From the NCBI GenBank assembly GCA_006384855.1, contig VCJN01001088.1, positions 1 through 64,000 of the forward strand: a DNA stretch of 64,000 bases, written 5' to 3'. A program made the translations under genes and the position numbers. The notes beneath the pieces were generated by a model, which searched no databases, was not told where the DNA came from, and saw only the letters and a list, made by a program, of their open reading frames with translations. Positions 1 to 12,187 of this stretch are shown here, piece after piece; position 1 is the stretch's first letter, and every line of letters starts with the position of its first letter. The stretch is from Tetraselmis striata. Taxonomy: Eukaryota; Chlorophyta; Chlorodendrophyceae; Chlorodendrales; Chlorodendraceae.

Positions 1-37
1 TGGCAGGAAAGTGTGGAGGGAAAACGGAGTAGGGGAG

Positions 38-3000
38 CGCTGCGTATAACGCAGCGAAACTAGAGGATGGCAGGCTCAGCTGTTATGGCTGCTTTTATGT
101 CTACTCGTGCTGCACCCAAAAAAAGCGCAACGACTGGTGCCTAGTAATCCGTACCAGAGCAGCACAATAGCTGGAAAAGCGGTTCAGAGAATGTAGGAAA
201 CCCCATAACCAAGTTTAGAACATTTCAAAGTTGAGTCTGGTTTTGCCAGTCATGAGCAAACGCAGAGAGCGGTAGATTGCGGAGAAGGGGTAGCGCTAGG
301 TCATGCAGGGGGCACCGGGGAGGTTACCGCTGCGGAGTCTTGTTGGACTTGGAGATGGCGGAGGGGTGCGACGCGGCCAAAGAAGAACCACGCGCCAGGC
401 GAAGGAAGGACGTTGGGGTCGATGTAGTCGAGAACGACGTCGGAGTTGGTGGCCCAGCCGCCTTGGTAGCGAATGTGGCACAGTGGAGCTCCGATGGCGT
501 TAGCGGCAGATGCTGCTCCTTTGCGAAGGCTGTGTGAGCTCCAGGAAGTGCCGGCGGCGGGGTGGGGGGGGGGGGGGGGGGGGGGGGGGGGAGGGCACCG
601 ACAAGACGAATGGCCGTACCAAGACAGTCCGACATTGTAGCGGCAGTCCAAGACTTCGACTGCTCGCTCGGGGCGACCGCCCAGAAGTTCGTTTCGGCCA
701 AGGCAACAGGGTCCAAGGGGACAGACTGTACGTGGTCGATGAAGTGGTGCAAAAGATGCGCTATGCGCGGGGTGCTCCGACACTCATGGAAGGAGCAGCA
801 CGCGCAAATCGTCGGGGCCGCGTCGACCGGCGCGGCCTTTCTCGCGGTACACCTGCAGGGTAATGTTGTAGTCGTCGACATGCACGTCCCGCACTCGGCA
901 GGACACGCTTGCAAGTCCCCTTGCAAAGAACATGAAGTTGACAACCGAGGCCACGAGGGCTTGGAAGTCGTACTGGTACTGTGGGAAAGGAGCAAACACA
1001 ATCGACTCTGCCCGGTCGACGAAGTTGTCAGCGACATTTGCAGCAAATGGACACGCAAAGGGGCAGCTTCCATGCGGCATTGCCTTAGCATCAGGCCACA
1101 ACGAGCCGCGGTAAGGTGCATGCTGTCCTTGGCGATTGGGTGGATGTTGTGCAGCTCAAAGAAAGTGTTGATGGCTGACAGGTAGGGCTGTAGCGACTTT
1201 GCCCCAATGTGCCCCCGTTCACCAATCCAAGACATACCGGACAACATTAGCAGTGGTCGCCTCCAGCGGGCTGATGTTCTCGGAGTCGTGGCAGAACTCC
1301 GCAAACTGCGACAATCTTCCGGCGTAGCTCTTGAGCGTCTGAACGGAGAGGGAGCTGGAGAGTAGGTCGAGGGTCCGGTGTCCTAGCTCGGTTGAACCGA
1401 ACGCCTCCTGTAAGCGAGACCGGAGTGAGGCAGCCCAAGGGGCGGCGGCCTTGGGCTCGTCAATTACTTAAGTACAACGCTTGGCCGACGGAGTAACATG
1501 GGGCCGGTCATCTGAGCAAAATATTCAGCGGCAGCGGTTAGGTATCCGGCGGTTGGCCGGTAGTTGCTAGACGGGTTTGCAACAACATCAGTTCGGGTTT
1601 GTAGGGCCAGGTTCTGGGAGGAGGGCCACCCCGCGTGCCCTTCGCGCTCGTGGCGCCTATCACGCGCGCAACGTACACGCGCGAAGCTTGGTCGTTGCGA
1701 ATCAGTTGTAACACGCAGTGTGACAACCGACGGACGCAGCGATATGGTTTGAGAGGCGGATTGTTGAGCCGCCATGTGCAGATGTGCGAATGGTTGAGCC
1801 GCACTCGGCTGTAGATGTAAGAAGCGCCGCACCGAGGAAGGTCTAAATGAAGTCTGTAAGGTTGGGGGGGGTGGGGGGGGGGGGGGGGGTCCGGTCGTGA
1901 CACATGGCGCTCATCCCGCCGTTGAGCTGCCAGGGTTCTCCGTGCGTGCGGCGGTCACCGAAAGGTGGCCTCGCAGAGCGCCAGCAGCTCCGACGAAAGG
2001 CGCCCCACACCGTCACTCGTGCCCACCCTCGCGGCCACGCTCGCGACCGCCGCCACGCCCACGTCCACGCCCACAGCCTGCGGCCGCTGGAGCCACTCGA
2101 GCAGTAGCGGTAGCTTTCGCGATGCTAGCGAGCGTCGCCTCGAAGATGCGACGCTCGTAGTCCTTCGTCGGGTCCCTGAAAATCGCTGAGGCCAGTCGCT
2201 CAGCCGCAGGCTGAAAATGCTGAGCTCGCAGCACGTCCATAACACCTTGGTCACCGTGCACACGTTTTACCTCGTTAAGCCTCCGCAGGAAGGCTAGACG
2301 AAAGCGAAACGCCTTGTCGATGGCCTCGGCATGGTTCCGAGCGCGCTCGAGGTAGGGGTGATATCTTGATTGGTACCAAGGACGTAGGGCAGCAGCTCGT
2401 CGAGAGCTACGAAGAGTGCAGCCATGTGAGCTCCGAAACACGACAACCAAAGATACCCCTCCTGGGCCGGCATACGCCGGTCATCTTGCTTAAGACCCCT
2501 AGGTACTCGTTCGTCAGGTCGGTGCTCAGGGGAAAGAGCCCAGGCACTCGGCTGACCGGTCGAACGGCCTTTAAACTAGACTTTGCTCGCTGTAATAGCT
2601 CTGGCACCGCGACGTAGTCGTCCTTGTCACTCACGGATTTTGCTCCGCCACGGCCGCTATGGGCTAGCTCTAGCAAGTCGGGGCGCTCTGCGGCTCCCCC
2701 GCTGCATGTCGGCTGTCCCGCGACACGCGGCATGGATCCAGAGGCATGTACTCCGTCTCCGACAACACGGTTACAAGCCGTCAATTGAGCCGACGTTGTT
2801 CCAAGCTCGCGCAGCAATGTAGAATGGGCCTTCATGTCTGCTTGTAGCGATTCGAGCGTCGGCCCCAGGACGGGTTCTTCTCCATATGACATAATGACGC
2901 ACGGACGTACGGATGAAAATATCACACACGGGTGGTGAGCCGGATGTGGTCTTGAACAACCTGGGGTGACCTTGCTCGCGACAGGTTACGAGACAGTCAA

Positions 3001-3114
3001 TCGCTGCGTGTAACGTAGCGAAACTGGAAGATGGAAGGCTCAACTGTTATGGCTGCTTTTATGTCTACTCGTGCTGCACCCAAAAAGGGCGCAACGACAG
3101 GTGCCTAGTAATCG
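38..3114 (-). mobile_element. Tyrosine-recombinase element, fossil
   Basis: About 3.1 kb bounded by two direct repeats of roughly 112 bp (38-149 and 3003-3114), about 88-90% alike by eye. Each begins with a small palindrome around GCTGCGT. On the minus strand the part near 300-1430 resembles a tyrosine recombinase: a helical core-binding region and a C-terminal His-Ser-Leu-Arg-Lys plus Gly-Gly-Trp box typical of DIRS/Crypton recombinases. A second coding-like stretch near 2010-2925 has no family I recognise. No reverse transcriptase is visible between the repeats. This suggests a Crypton-like element or a non-autonomous DIRS relative. It is broken, with several breaks, and moderately old judging by repeat divergence. 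G-tracts lie at 564-591 and about 1873-1889. Confidence 0.6.
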
Positions 3115-4980
3115 CATCCATAGTTGCATAGCAGATGTTGCCCGCCTGGATGTACGGTACACGATAGTCATACGGCGGCATACCGGAATGCAGTGATAAA
3201 CCAGCAACGCTTTATCTAGTCGCGCTACGGTACATGTAGTCGCTGTAATATATATACTACTTGCTATTAAAAAAATTCTACCAGTATTTGCGCTAGTGTG
3301 AAAGTCGCTAATATAATCATAATATGTACCGGACATCACCTGCCGGACAACATACTGATTTTAAATAATAACATGTCATTTATATATTACAATAATGGTA
3401 AAAACCCGGGTCTCCGGGGGAGGGGTCATACCTGTTGCTCTATGGTGGCAAGAATTGTGGCTCCTGGGCGCTATACTGCTGGAGTGATACACGACTATTG
3501 AGATAAAAAATATGCTACTTGGCAACGGAAAATATTGCACGCAAATGATTACGCGCACGTGATCACCATGCCCTTGGTCATCCGAGCGGCGGTCAACACC
3601 ATCTAGACTAGCCTGACGAGTACGGACAGCAGCGAAAAGGATTATTAGTATAGAGGTCGCACAACCCAGCTAAGGATACATATCGGCCAGTTGCTCTTGG
3701 TCATCTTAGCCACCAGCTGCGCACTCAGCCTCATCATCTGTAATTTTTTCTAACCCTCCGTTCTCTCAGTCGATGCAGCCACTCTCATCCCTCGCGTCGT
3801 CCACATTACCGCCATCACCGCGGTCACCCATGCGCCATCATGATGCGCTTATCGCGTGGCGTCATAATGGCGGCGAGGTCGTTGGGCAAGTTTCTGGAGG
3901 AGATGCGTCGCACCCGGACAGAGCCGGAGGGCGACAACTTCGGGCGCCCGCAGGCCTCACCCCCACCCCGCCCCCGCTCCGCCGCCCGGCAGTGCCGCCC
4001 ACTCGCGCGCCGCAACCACTCCCCTGAAGCGTCTGACCACCGGCTCGACTCCGGGAGTGCGCGACGCTAAGCGCCGGATCTTACTCTAGCGGCAGCGTAA
4101 CGCGGCGCGCGTGCCGTCAGCAGATCCGGCAGCACGGGAGCCGCTCCCCGACGTTCTTGTTCCCGCTGCACCGGCGCGGTCACCGTCCCATGAGCCACAG
4201 CAGGAGGCAGACGTTGCTGTCGGTTCCTTACCTGTCGAGGTAGAATCAAAGCCTTCTACTCCACCGGGGCATGGGCCGACGCCAGGCCGTCCATCGAGCA
4301 CACCGCCAGAGAAGGAGCGGCCTTGTTTTGTTTCGCCCGCAGCCCGTCATCGGTTTGTCCGACGACCATATGCAACTTACTCGCCGCCGGTGTTTGATCG
4401 TAGGTCCAAGCAATGCCAGCCCCGGAGGCAGCACACATGGACACGCTGAGGCCGGACATATCTTTCGCCCGCGTCCGGCGTGCACATCTCAAGCGGCAGC
4501 ACGCCGGGGGCGCCTGCTCACATGCCCCTTTCCGCACTGTTGGCGTACGACTATCTGATTGACGGCTATCGTGGACCGCTGGCCTCAAAAACCGGGTGCG
4601 TCTGAGGCTCCTTGAGGGAATCAGAGCCGGCGCTTGCGATGCGACGTGGGAGAAGTTCTTTTGGCTGACGGTAGCCGACGCCGGGACATTCGTGCGGCTA
4701 ATGGAGAGCACGGATGGTGCGGTGCGGCTGTCGGTCGTGCAAGGGAGAAAGCATGGAGAAGGGCACCTGCCAGAACTGATAAAAATGGCCGTTGGATAGA
4801 CAATCTGCGCCTGAATGTGGACACGCGGACATCCTTGCGTGTGTGCTTCCTCTTGTCTTCACCCTCACAATGAAAGACTTTGTGGAAAACCTCAGGCTTA
4901 GCACATTGACGGTTAGCGAGCCCCCAAAAACGCGCGCACCAACCTCACCACCCGCCCCCCCACGATTCCCGCCCCCAACC
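3115..4980. other. No recognisable gene
   Basis: 3115-3760 is AT-rich and shows no coding signal. 3760-4980 is GC-rich with overlapping open frames on both strands, proline/arginine-rich and unlike any family I know. It may be the 5' part of the retroelement remnant that follows. Confidence 0.4.
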
Positions 4981-4989
4981 ATCCACCCC

Positions 4990-7775
4990 GGCGGCACCCG
5001 CAGCCCCTCGCATCCCGCCGGCCCTCTATGGCCATGTCCGTGGCAACTATCACAAGTGCGACCAGTCGGGCACTACTTCCGAGACTGCCGCTCGACTGGC
5101 GCCATGCATAAATCGCGCGCGATGGAGATGTAGTCCAGCCCCCGCCCCACGTGCCTGAGTCCGTAGCGACTGCGCTAATCCCCGGTCACGCCCGGGTGAC
5201 ATTGTCAAATTTGTAATGATTTTCAATTTCTCGGTTAAATTTGCGCCCTCTTGCGATGGGGTACCCGGCCCACGCAGCGAGTGCCACGATGAAGCGCCGA
5301 CCTCGGGGCGGGCACGTTCCCGCCCTCGTAGCATGTTCGAACCACCGCACGTGGTCTCTCCCCGCCCGTTGCCGACCGCTCGCCCGCCGCACTCGCCGTT
5401 TCCGCCCCGCTTTTTCCGGTCTTGGGGCGTCTACTCCGTTGCCGACTTTAGTTCAAATTTTGGTTTTCGTGCAGCGGTAGTCTTGCGCGCGTCGCACGCT
5501 CTCGGCCACGAAGGCCACGCGTTTTATTACATACCACTCGACCGCCGTACCCTCGGTAACGTGCTTCGTGCTAACATGGGCGTACTCGTACCGGTGCATT
5601 TTTCGTTTTTCGGGGTCGTTTTCCGCCATCTCGGGGAATATGTTGTATATATACAACAAATGTTGTATATATATAACAGAAAGTATGGGCCCAATACTAT
5701 GGGCAAAACTGGCATGATGACCACCATGGCGTCAGGGGAGGTCCAGAGGGCCCTAAATAGGATACTTAAGTTGGTCCGGGACCGCTCGGGTCGGCTGATC
5801 GGGCAGTGCAAAGCGGCCACGCACCATTCCCAACCCACCGTTTCACCATGAGACAACATATTCAGCTCAAGAGCCGTGTAGCCGCCCGTCTTGGGCCGTA
5901 TCAAGCCCCTGCCGCCCCCGGGGGTATTACGCCAACAGAAAGCTATGAAGTGTGGAGAAGTCGCGGAGTCTGTCGTGAACGACACATGCCGCATCAGGTG
6001 GGACAATAGCACCGAGTCCCCTGAGACATCAACGTGCTAAAGTTGCAATCCATCGGCGCCGGCACCCTCTCTCAGGTATGACTCCCAAACCACCCAGCGC
6101 TAGTCTAATACATGGATGATATGTCGTCGGCAGGTGATGATTATGTCGACGCGTGTGGGCGCCGCATCCGTGCGATCGCATCTGGCTGTTGAATCGGAAT
6201 TCATTTTTTTTTGAAATGTCACAACAACGGCCGACTTACATGCGCCCCGTAGGCGCAGGTCAGTCAGCCATGCCGACCAGCCCTATCGGGAACTCGAGGC
6301 AAGCTACGCCATGCCCATGGCCTCACGTTCCAAGACATCTCCGGCAGTGCCATGGTCGCGGCGCCAGCTGTCCCTGGTGTCCCTGTGCCGAACAACGATG
6401 GTCCGATCGCCGTCCCTCTGTCGCGTATCGCCGCCGTTACTGTTCCGTCCGACTGCGACAACTCGGCAAACGCCCCGGCAACGACAACGCCACCAAGCAA
6501 GCCCGCTGCATTGTGTGCCGTGATGGCGATGACAAGGTGGGTTGGACGTCCTACAAGTGCCCGGACGAGGAGAAGGGCACTTGTAAAACGTCGTATATCT
6601 TTGTGCATCCCGAGCAAGAGGCGCAAGGGCGTCGCATGTTGGACCCGTCACCGCCGCAGGACCGCCCCAGAGCTCGCAGTTAACACCGTCAACCGCCGCA
6701 CGGACTAGGCCGCCACCGGGTAACCCTCCCCGTAGCCAAACCCCCGCCGTACCTCAAGACCTTCTTTTCCCGGTCGATTGGCGGCTGATGGTTGCTCCTC
6801 CGCAGTGCCCCGGCCGAAACCAATCGTGTGATGCTGGTTCAGCGAGGTAACTAGAGGGCGGCGCTTCTGTAAGGAGCGCGGCCCGCATAGTATTAGTAGT
6901 ATGTAATTAAAATCCGTTAATGATGCCGACGCGACCCGTGTTGTATACTCGAGTTGTATATATACCATACAACATATTTGCCCGAGGCACTAGGTTTTAT
7001 ACCGGTCGTTGTCGCGTTGTACGCTAGCCCCCATGTTGCAGGCACCCGCCCCGAAGCCCGGCATGGTTGGGCGCGTTCGCCACGGTCTCCCCGTCAGGAG
7101 GCGGATGTGCCACCCCCGCCGAGACGCCAAGGTGTTGGATCGGGTCACGAACGGTTTCTCCATCGAGTGGGGCCCGGCCGGCCCTGCGCCCTCGTCGGTG
7201 TGCCCCAACCAACATTCCGCGTACGAACACGAGGATTTTGTCGACAAGGAACTCGGCAACCTCGTACACCACCGTGCTCAGAGTCCTCCAACGCCCGCAT
7301 GTGGTTAGCCCCCTGGGCGTGGTTACCAAGACCGGCTCGTCCAAATTACGTTTAATTTTGGACCGAGCGAATATATGACCGATATTTCGTTCAAGATGGA
7401 CTCGTTGTGCGCACGTGATGTCGCGCGCCGAGGCGACGGCATGTTGGCTGTTTAACTCACACATGGCTATCAAGACGTCGAACTCCACCCCAACTCCCGC
7501 CAATTGCGCGGTTTCGAGCGGAAGGGCGAGTACTATACGTGTACGCGGTGCTCCCTTTCGGCATGCGCACAGCCCCACGGGTCTTCCTTAAGACGATGGG
7601 CGTCCTTGTCCGCCGGATGTGCGGATACGGTACCCGTATGATCACGCACCTCGATGATAAAATTTTGATCAAGGAGGGGAAGTCTGTCCTAAACGAGGCG
7701 GTTCTCCAACTTAAACACCTAGGATTTGTCGTCGATTCTGGACGGACGGATGCATATAATATATACAAGTAGACC
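4990..7775 (+). mobile_element. Retroelement remnant: zinc-knuckle and RT scraps
   Basis: Near 5020-5130 the plus strand has a CCHC-knuckle-like stretch ending in His-Tyr-Phe-Arg-Asp-Cys, as in gag proteins. Near 7290-7775 there is a reverse transcriptase piece with the LPFG...AP..F box and a Leu-Asp-Asp catalytic box, closest in style to DIRS/LTR-type enzymes. The element is heavily broken and its ends are not defined. Palindromic TTGTATATATACAA-type motifs sit at about 5640-5680 and 6940-6975. Family placement is uncertain. Confidence 0.45.
6440..6645 (+). other. Cysteine-rich zinc-binding fragment
   Basis: One plus-strand frame reads a CxxC pair, then a Thr-Ser-Tyr-Lys-Cys, a second Cys and a His. 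This spacing is reminiscent of the C-terminal zinc ribbon of piggyBac/IS4-like transposases. No upstream catalytic domain was found, so it is probably a scrap. The assignment is tentative. Confidence 0.25.
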
Positions 7776-7839
7776 CGTTGCAAGAGTGTGGAATCCAGAG
7801 AGCCTCAAGGATCAATCGTGGTAGTAGCTACACTGTACA

Positions 7840-8085
7840 GCCCGGCGTCCACCGACCCGCCGACCCGGGGCCCGGCGTCCGTCGACGGACGGGCGGCGAG
7901 GCGGACAGGCGGCGGTCGTCTGGCGTCCGGCAACGGACGAACGACGGCGTCCGGCGTCCGGGTCCGGTCCACGACTTCACGTGGCGGGCTCGGCGCTTCG
8001 CGCCATGCCCGCCCCGTAGACCTGATGAACGGCGACGACCGGCCCGACCGGCGGCGGGCGGCCGGCCGGCCGGCCGGCGACCGAT
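7840..8085. repeat. GC-rich cryptic simple repeat
   Basis: Repeated CGGCGTCC and GGACGG words and a GGCCGGCCGGCC run make long open frames on all strands without a protein-like composition. I treat this as low-complexity DNA at the end of the retroelement debris. Confidence 0.6.
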
Positions 8086-8220
8086 ACCTGTACCGGTATA
8101 TGTACGGGTAGTAAGCAGCATGTACAAGTAAGCGCGACGGCTATTTTGGCCTGCGCGGAATTATCACGGAAACTACAACGGATACATGTTGCATCTATCT
8201 AATAATTTATTCGAAACTCG

Positions 8221-8335
8221 GCGACAGACAGACAGTCAGACAAACAGACAGACAGATAGATAGATAGACAGACAAACAAACAAACAGACAAACAAACAAA
8301 CAAACAAACAAACCAACCAACAGACAGACATACTC
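8221..8335. repeat. GACA/GATA/AAAC tetranucleotide microsatellite
   Basis: Interrupted tetranucleotide repeat moving from GACA through GATA to AAAC units, directly left of the Ginger-like transposon. Confidence 0.9.
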
Positions 8336-8414
8336 ACCTCGTAATTAATATGGTAGGATATATACGTTCATACCCATGTACGAAAATGCCTTGCATATAC
8401 TCAAGTCATCAATT

Positions 8415-8790
8415 TGACATGTGTGTACACATGTCATATTTTTAATTGGCATGTGTACACACAGATCATTACTTTGCATGTAGTGTACACACATGTCGAT
8501 ACCGTAATGACATGTGTGTACACGGGTCATATTCACTTTGACCCGTGTACACACAGGTCACTTTTCATGACCCGTGTACAAACATGTCAAATTGATCATG
8601 ACCCGTGTACACACGGGTCATTACGGTATCGAAATGTGTATACACAGCTCACAAATGATAACCTGTGTATACACAGGTCAAATTATTTTTTGACCCATGT
8701 ACACATAGGTCATTTTTGACCTACGTACGAACACCTCTATTTTCTTGTACATATGACATAGCGAATTCGACCTGTGTGCGAATAGGTCAT
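8415..8790. repeat. Left subterminal array of palindromes
   Basis: About twelve units spaced roughly 30 bp apart. Each is a near-perfect palindrome of the form TGACCYGTGTACACACRGGTCA (degenerate 22-mer), for example at 8415, 8508, 8539, 8599, 8659 and 8691. The symmetry and regular spacing fit repeated protein-binding sites, as in other transposon subterminal regions. The open frames here are by-products of the repeat. Confidence 0.85.
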
Positions 8791-9958
8791 TCTGGATGTC
8801 CCATGTACCGCGTATTGGGACCGAAACTACAAGGATTCAAAACGCCCGACGTTACGGCTCTTGTGCGCCCGGCGGTGCGAAGCTACGCTACCCTGTACGG
8901 GCGTGCGCATTTCAAACTACCCAAATGCATACATGCTCTTCCGCCCCGCCCGCCCAAAGTGCCAACAAGGCAGACGCCGAACCGACCCATACCCTAGGTG
9001 TGGCAGACCTGGCCGAAGCCGCGGCGTTTGCGTCAGAAAGTGCCCACCCCCGGAATGACGCAGGAAGCCGCCGCCGCCGCCGACGCCACCACGAGGCGGC
9101 CGGCCACGCGGCGCTGGAGCGCTCCGCCGCCATGGCACTCCACCGCACAGCGTTCAACGATGAACTGGCCATGTGGATGGAATCCGGCAGACACAATATC
9201 ACGATGCTTACAGAGGAGGCTTGGCGAACTGCCAAGCGCGATGTCCTAGCATGGACTCCCTAGCGACTGCCGAAAGGGTAGTAAGTTCTCCTGCGTGATC
9301 TTGCCCCCCCCCCCCCCCCTTGCGCGCAGAGCTTCAAATGCGTGACCGTGAGCATAGCATGACGCCGATCGCGCCTGTCCGAAAGCGCATGTTTTGCATC
9401 ACAGGTCCACCTCTGATCTTGCAAGCTGACAACTGGAGGGAGTTCCTCAACAATGCTGCATTACAGTGGCTCTAACAATGGTAACACGGCTGTAGCATTG
9501 GCTCTAACAATGTTGCGCCCGATAACAGTGGCTGTAACAATTTTACTTACTTTGCGCGCATGCCCATGCTAGTCTTGCTGGTACAGGTGTTGCTGTTGCT
9601 CAAGGCCAAGTTGCAGGTGCCGGTGCCGCACCGGGCGGGATGACAAAAGCAGACTTCGCTGAGGTATTATTATATACCCCCCCCTCCCCGGCGCTATTCC
9701 CTACTGAGCATACACTGACTGCGGCTTTTATGTGGCCATGCAGGTGGTGACGGCACTAAAGGAGTTGTGGCCCGGGTGCACCATGGTAACGGGGCGCCTT
9801 AGGCACAGCCCAAGCAATGGCTGCAGCGAGCGTTTCAACCGCACCATTGAAGAGAAGGCGCGCTGTTCTGTTGTGAGCACAACACACCGAAGTGGCCGGT
9901 GGCGGCTCAGTAGGTAGCATGGCAGTACAACACCAACTTTCACTCAGCCATCCAGCAG

Positions 9959-10044
9959 GTGCGACATGCGCACCCCATGCATGATTGTATATGCCGCATA
10001 TAATATTTCGAATACCGACCATTTATATGCTGTCTGATGCGCAG
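9959..10044 (+). other. 86-bp intron, copy 1 of an introner-like pair
   Basis: Starts GTGCGACATGCGCACCCCAT and ends ATGCGCAG; flanked by CAGCAG and GTG. Phase 0. Splicing joins AIQQ to VPYVAKFG in the transposase. Same length as, and about 70% identical to, the intron at 10331-10416. Confidence 0.75.
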
Positions 10045-10330
10045 GTGCCGTACGTTGCAAAATTTGGTCAGGTGCCGCGTATAGGCATGCAATCCCTGCG
10101 CCTCCGCGATGACCTGGCCAACTCCCTGACCGCGGAGGCGGACCTCAATGCTGCACTGGGCTTGCCGTAAGACAAGGCCATCGATGATGACAGCCCCGCT
10201 GCATCTAAGCCGATGGCTGAGGATGCAGCAGCCCCGCCCAATGATGGCCTTGCGGCAGAGCTTGCAAGCCCCGCTGCATCTGAGCAGAGGGCAGAGGATG
10301 CAGCAGCCCCGCCCACTAATGGCGCAGCAG

Positions 10331-10416
10331 GTGCGACATGCGCACCCCATTTAGGAATAGAAATGCCGCATGTAATGTTTGGAATGCGTTCTACTGATAT
10401 GATGTTTTATGCGCAG
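10331..10416 (+). other. 86-bp intron, copy 2 of an introner-like pair
   Basis: Begins with the same 20 bases as copy 1, carries ATGCCGCAT at the same offset and ends ATGCGCAG. Also flanked by CAGCAG and GTG, but in phase 1 and between unrelated exon sequences. Confidence 0.75.
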
Positions 10417-11669
10417 GTGTCGCAGGTCAACCTCAGGCGCATGGGCGGGTGGCACCGCGGAAGTACAGCCCTGGCCCTGGCCACAAGGAAGATTTGAACC
10501 CATTGACATCCACCGTTGCGTGCAAAGCTTATGTGGCTGGTAGAGTGTGTGGGATAGGCCAGAGGATACCTACGGGAGGGCCGCTAAAGGGGCACCAATG
10601 CAAGGGATGCGGGATGTTCGACATCTGCACATGTAATACATGTGCCATCCCCCCATGTCCGTGCATATATATTGTGAATAATGCAGACTGACACAATTTA
10701 TGTGCGCGCATGAGGGACAGAAGAGGGCTACTGCAACGAGCAGTGCCCCTCTATAGGGCGCGGCTGGCAAGGGGACTTTTTCGTCCCAGCTCTGCAAACC
10801 CGGTGGAGCAGCCGCATGATACAGGTGGCATGGCAGCGGGCCAACATCATGTGACACCGGCTCTACGCCCGCGCCCTCGCGACCCTGTAGGCTCTCCTGA
10901 AGATGCAGTTGTGACGCCCTTTAGGCGGAGCGCTCGCCAGGCATGCGGTGATGCTCATGCCAAGCAAGCCGGCGCCATTGCGGCAGCTGTGGCACGGCGG
11001 TTCGGCCATGCGCCTGAGGTTGGCGACGCTGTGCACGTTGCCGTCCCTGGTGTGGATCGTGGGAAGGTTGATGCAACGACATGCACATTGGTTGTCATTG
11101 AGGTGAGTAGCAGACTGTATGAATTTTGCCTCTGTTGGCCGCACATCACACCTGCAGTAGGTATATTTGTACGCCGGTGCATTAAATGAATTAGCTGTAC
11201 CACCCTATTGTTGTTGCCGTACCGCTTGGCAAACCTAGCTGGGGTTGTGAACAGATGTTATTACGGTCAGTCAGACTTTGCTCCCATGAGGCCAGTGACC
11301 CTAGCACAGATGGGACTGCAAGGGGTGGTTGACAAGTAGAGGGATCCAGGGAGTTGGAAGAAAATCTCGCTCCGAGACGCTGTTATATCGGTGTCCCTCC
11401 ATACGCGGGCAAGGTATGATGAAGTGCAGTTGCAAGGGGCCTTGCAAAACCAATGCTTGTGCATGCCGAACAGCTGGCCGTAAGTGCAACTCTAGATGTC
11501 ACAACAGCAACGCCACTTGCGTGAATTTGTATGACGCAGGTGCGTCCACCAGTGGGGAAATGTGTAGAAAATGACAGTACGCAGTGAAAACCCGATGAAA
11601 AACGGTTTAATTTGATGTATTTGAAAATCAAGTGCAATTTGCGCAATGTTCGCACTTGGGCCATACCGG

Positions 11670-12150
11670 GTGATAGCCCTGTGTACACACAGATAAGTTT
11701 GCATGGCCCAAATAGCAAATCTGGTCTGGAACTGGTGTGTTCACACTTGGGACATACCCGTGTTTGATTTGTGTATACATGGGTCAACCATGTAAAGACA
11801 GACCTAAAACCCGACACCTTGTCTGCACATTGGGCATATGTGAAATGGCATGGGTGAAAACATGTACTTGGGTCATATGTCATATGACCTGTGTACAAAC
11901 ATGGCAGCGATGTTCGCACTCGGGTCATTTTCTTTGACTTGTGTGTACACAGGGCGATTTCAAGTGATCTGTGTCTACACATGTCATGGTCAAAAATACC
12001 TGTGTGCACACATGTCCATGCAAGTGAACTGTGTGTACACAGGGCATACAAGGTAATGCCTTGTGTATACACAGGGTACATAAATGCCCTGTGTATACAC
12101 AGGTTATTTTGACCATGATCTGTGTATACACAGGGCATTTTCGTACATGG
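11670..12150. repeat. Right subterminal array of palindromes
   Basis: More than ten spaced palindromes like CCTGTGTATACACAGG, clearest at about 11945-12140. It mirrors the left array and runs into the inverted ACCCATGTACGAAAATGCC motif. Confidence 0.8.
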
Positions 12151-12187
12151 GTCTTAACACATATATATGTAGTCGCTATATATCCTC

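Larger units (their letters stand above)
8796..11575 (+). pseudogene. Integrase-type transposase of the Ginger-like element, multi-exon, interrupted
   Basis: In order: an N-terminal part (8796-9263); the second catalytic Asp in an LQADN..EF box (about 9415-9470); a short linker exon ending at about 9675; an exon from 9741 holding HSPSNG.SERFN, with the third catalytic residue Glu; then after the 9959-10044 intron the typical KFGQ.PRIG segment. After the 10331-10416 intron comes a cysteine motif (10590-10640), then a VGD...PGVDRGK motif (about 11020-11070). The C-terminal cysteine domain (11415-11530) has CSCKGPCKTNACAC and CNSRCHNS, as in KRBA2-like transposases. The exons splice in frame across the two twin introns. 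Elsewhere the reading frame is broken at a few points, so it is called a pseudogene. The first catalytic Asp was not identified. Confidence 0.65.
8354..12187 (+). mobile_element. Ginger-like DNA transposon with integrase-type transposase
   Basis: A 3.8-kb unit. Left and right ends share, in inverted orientation, AGGATATATA (8355-8364, 12177-12186) and ACCCATGTACGAAAATGCC (8372-8390, 12134-12152), separated by 7 and about 24 bases. Inside each end lies a 400-500-bp array of spaced palindromes. Between the arrays is a multi-exon plus-strand gene. It has an rve-type integrase core and a cysteine-rich C-terminal domain as in Ginger/KRBA2-related transposases (from memory). I could not settle a target-site duplication. 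The gene is interrupted in a few places, so the copy looks inactive. Confidence 0.7.

Noticed and set aside
8414-8719. Open frames within the palindrome array
   Set aside because: They arise from the repeat itself (Cys/His/Thr/Tyr periodic) and appear on both strands.
11383-12138. 251-residue minus-strand frame over the right array
   Set aside because: Repeat-derived periodic peptide overlapping the real cysteine-rich transposase end on the other strand.
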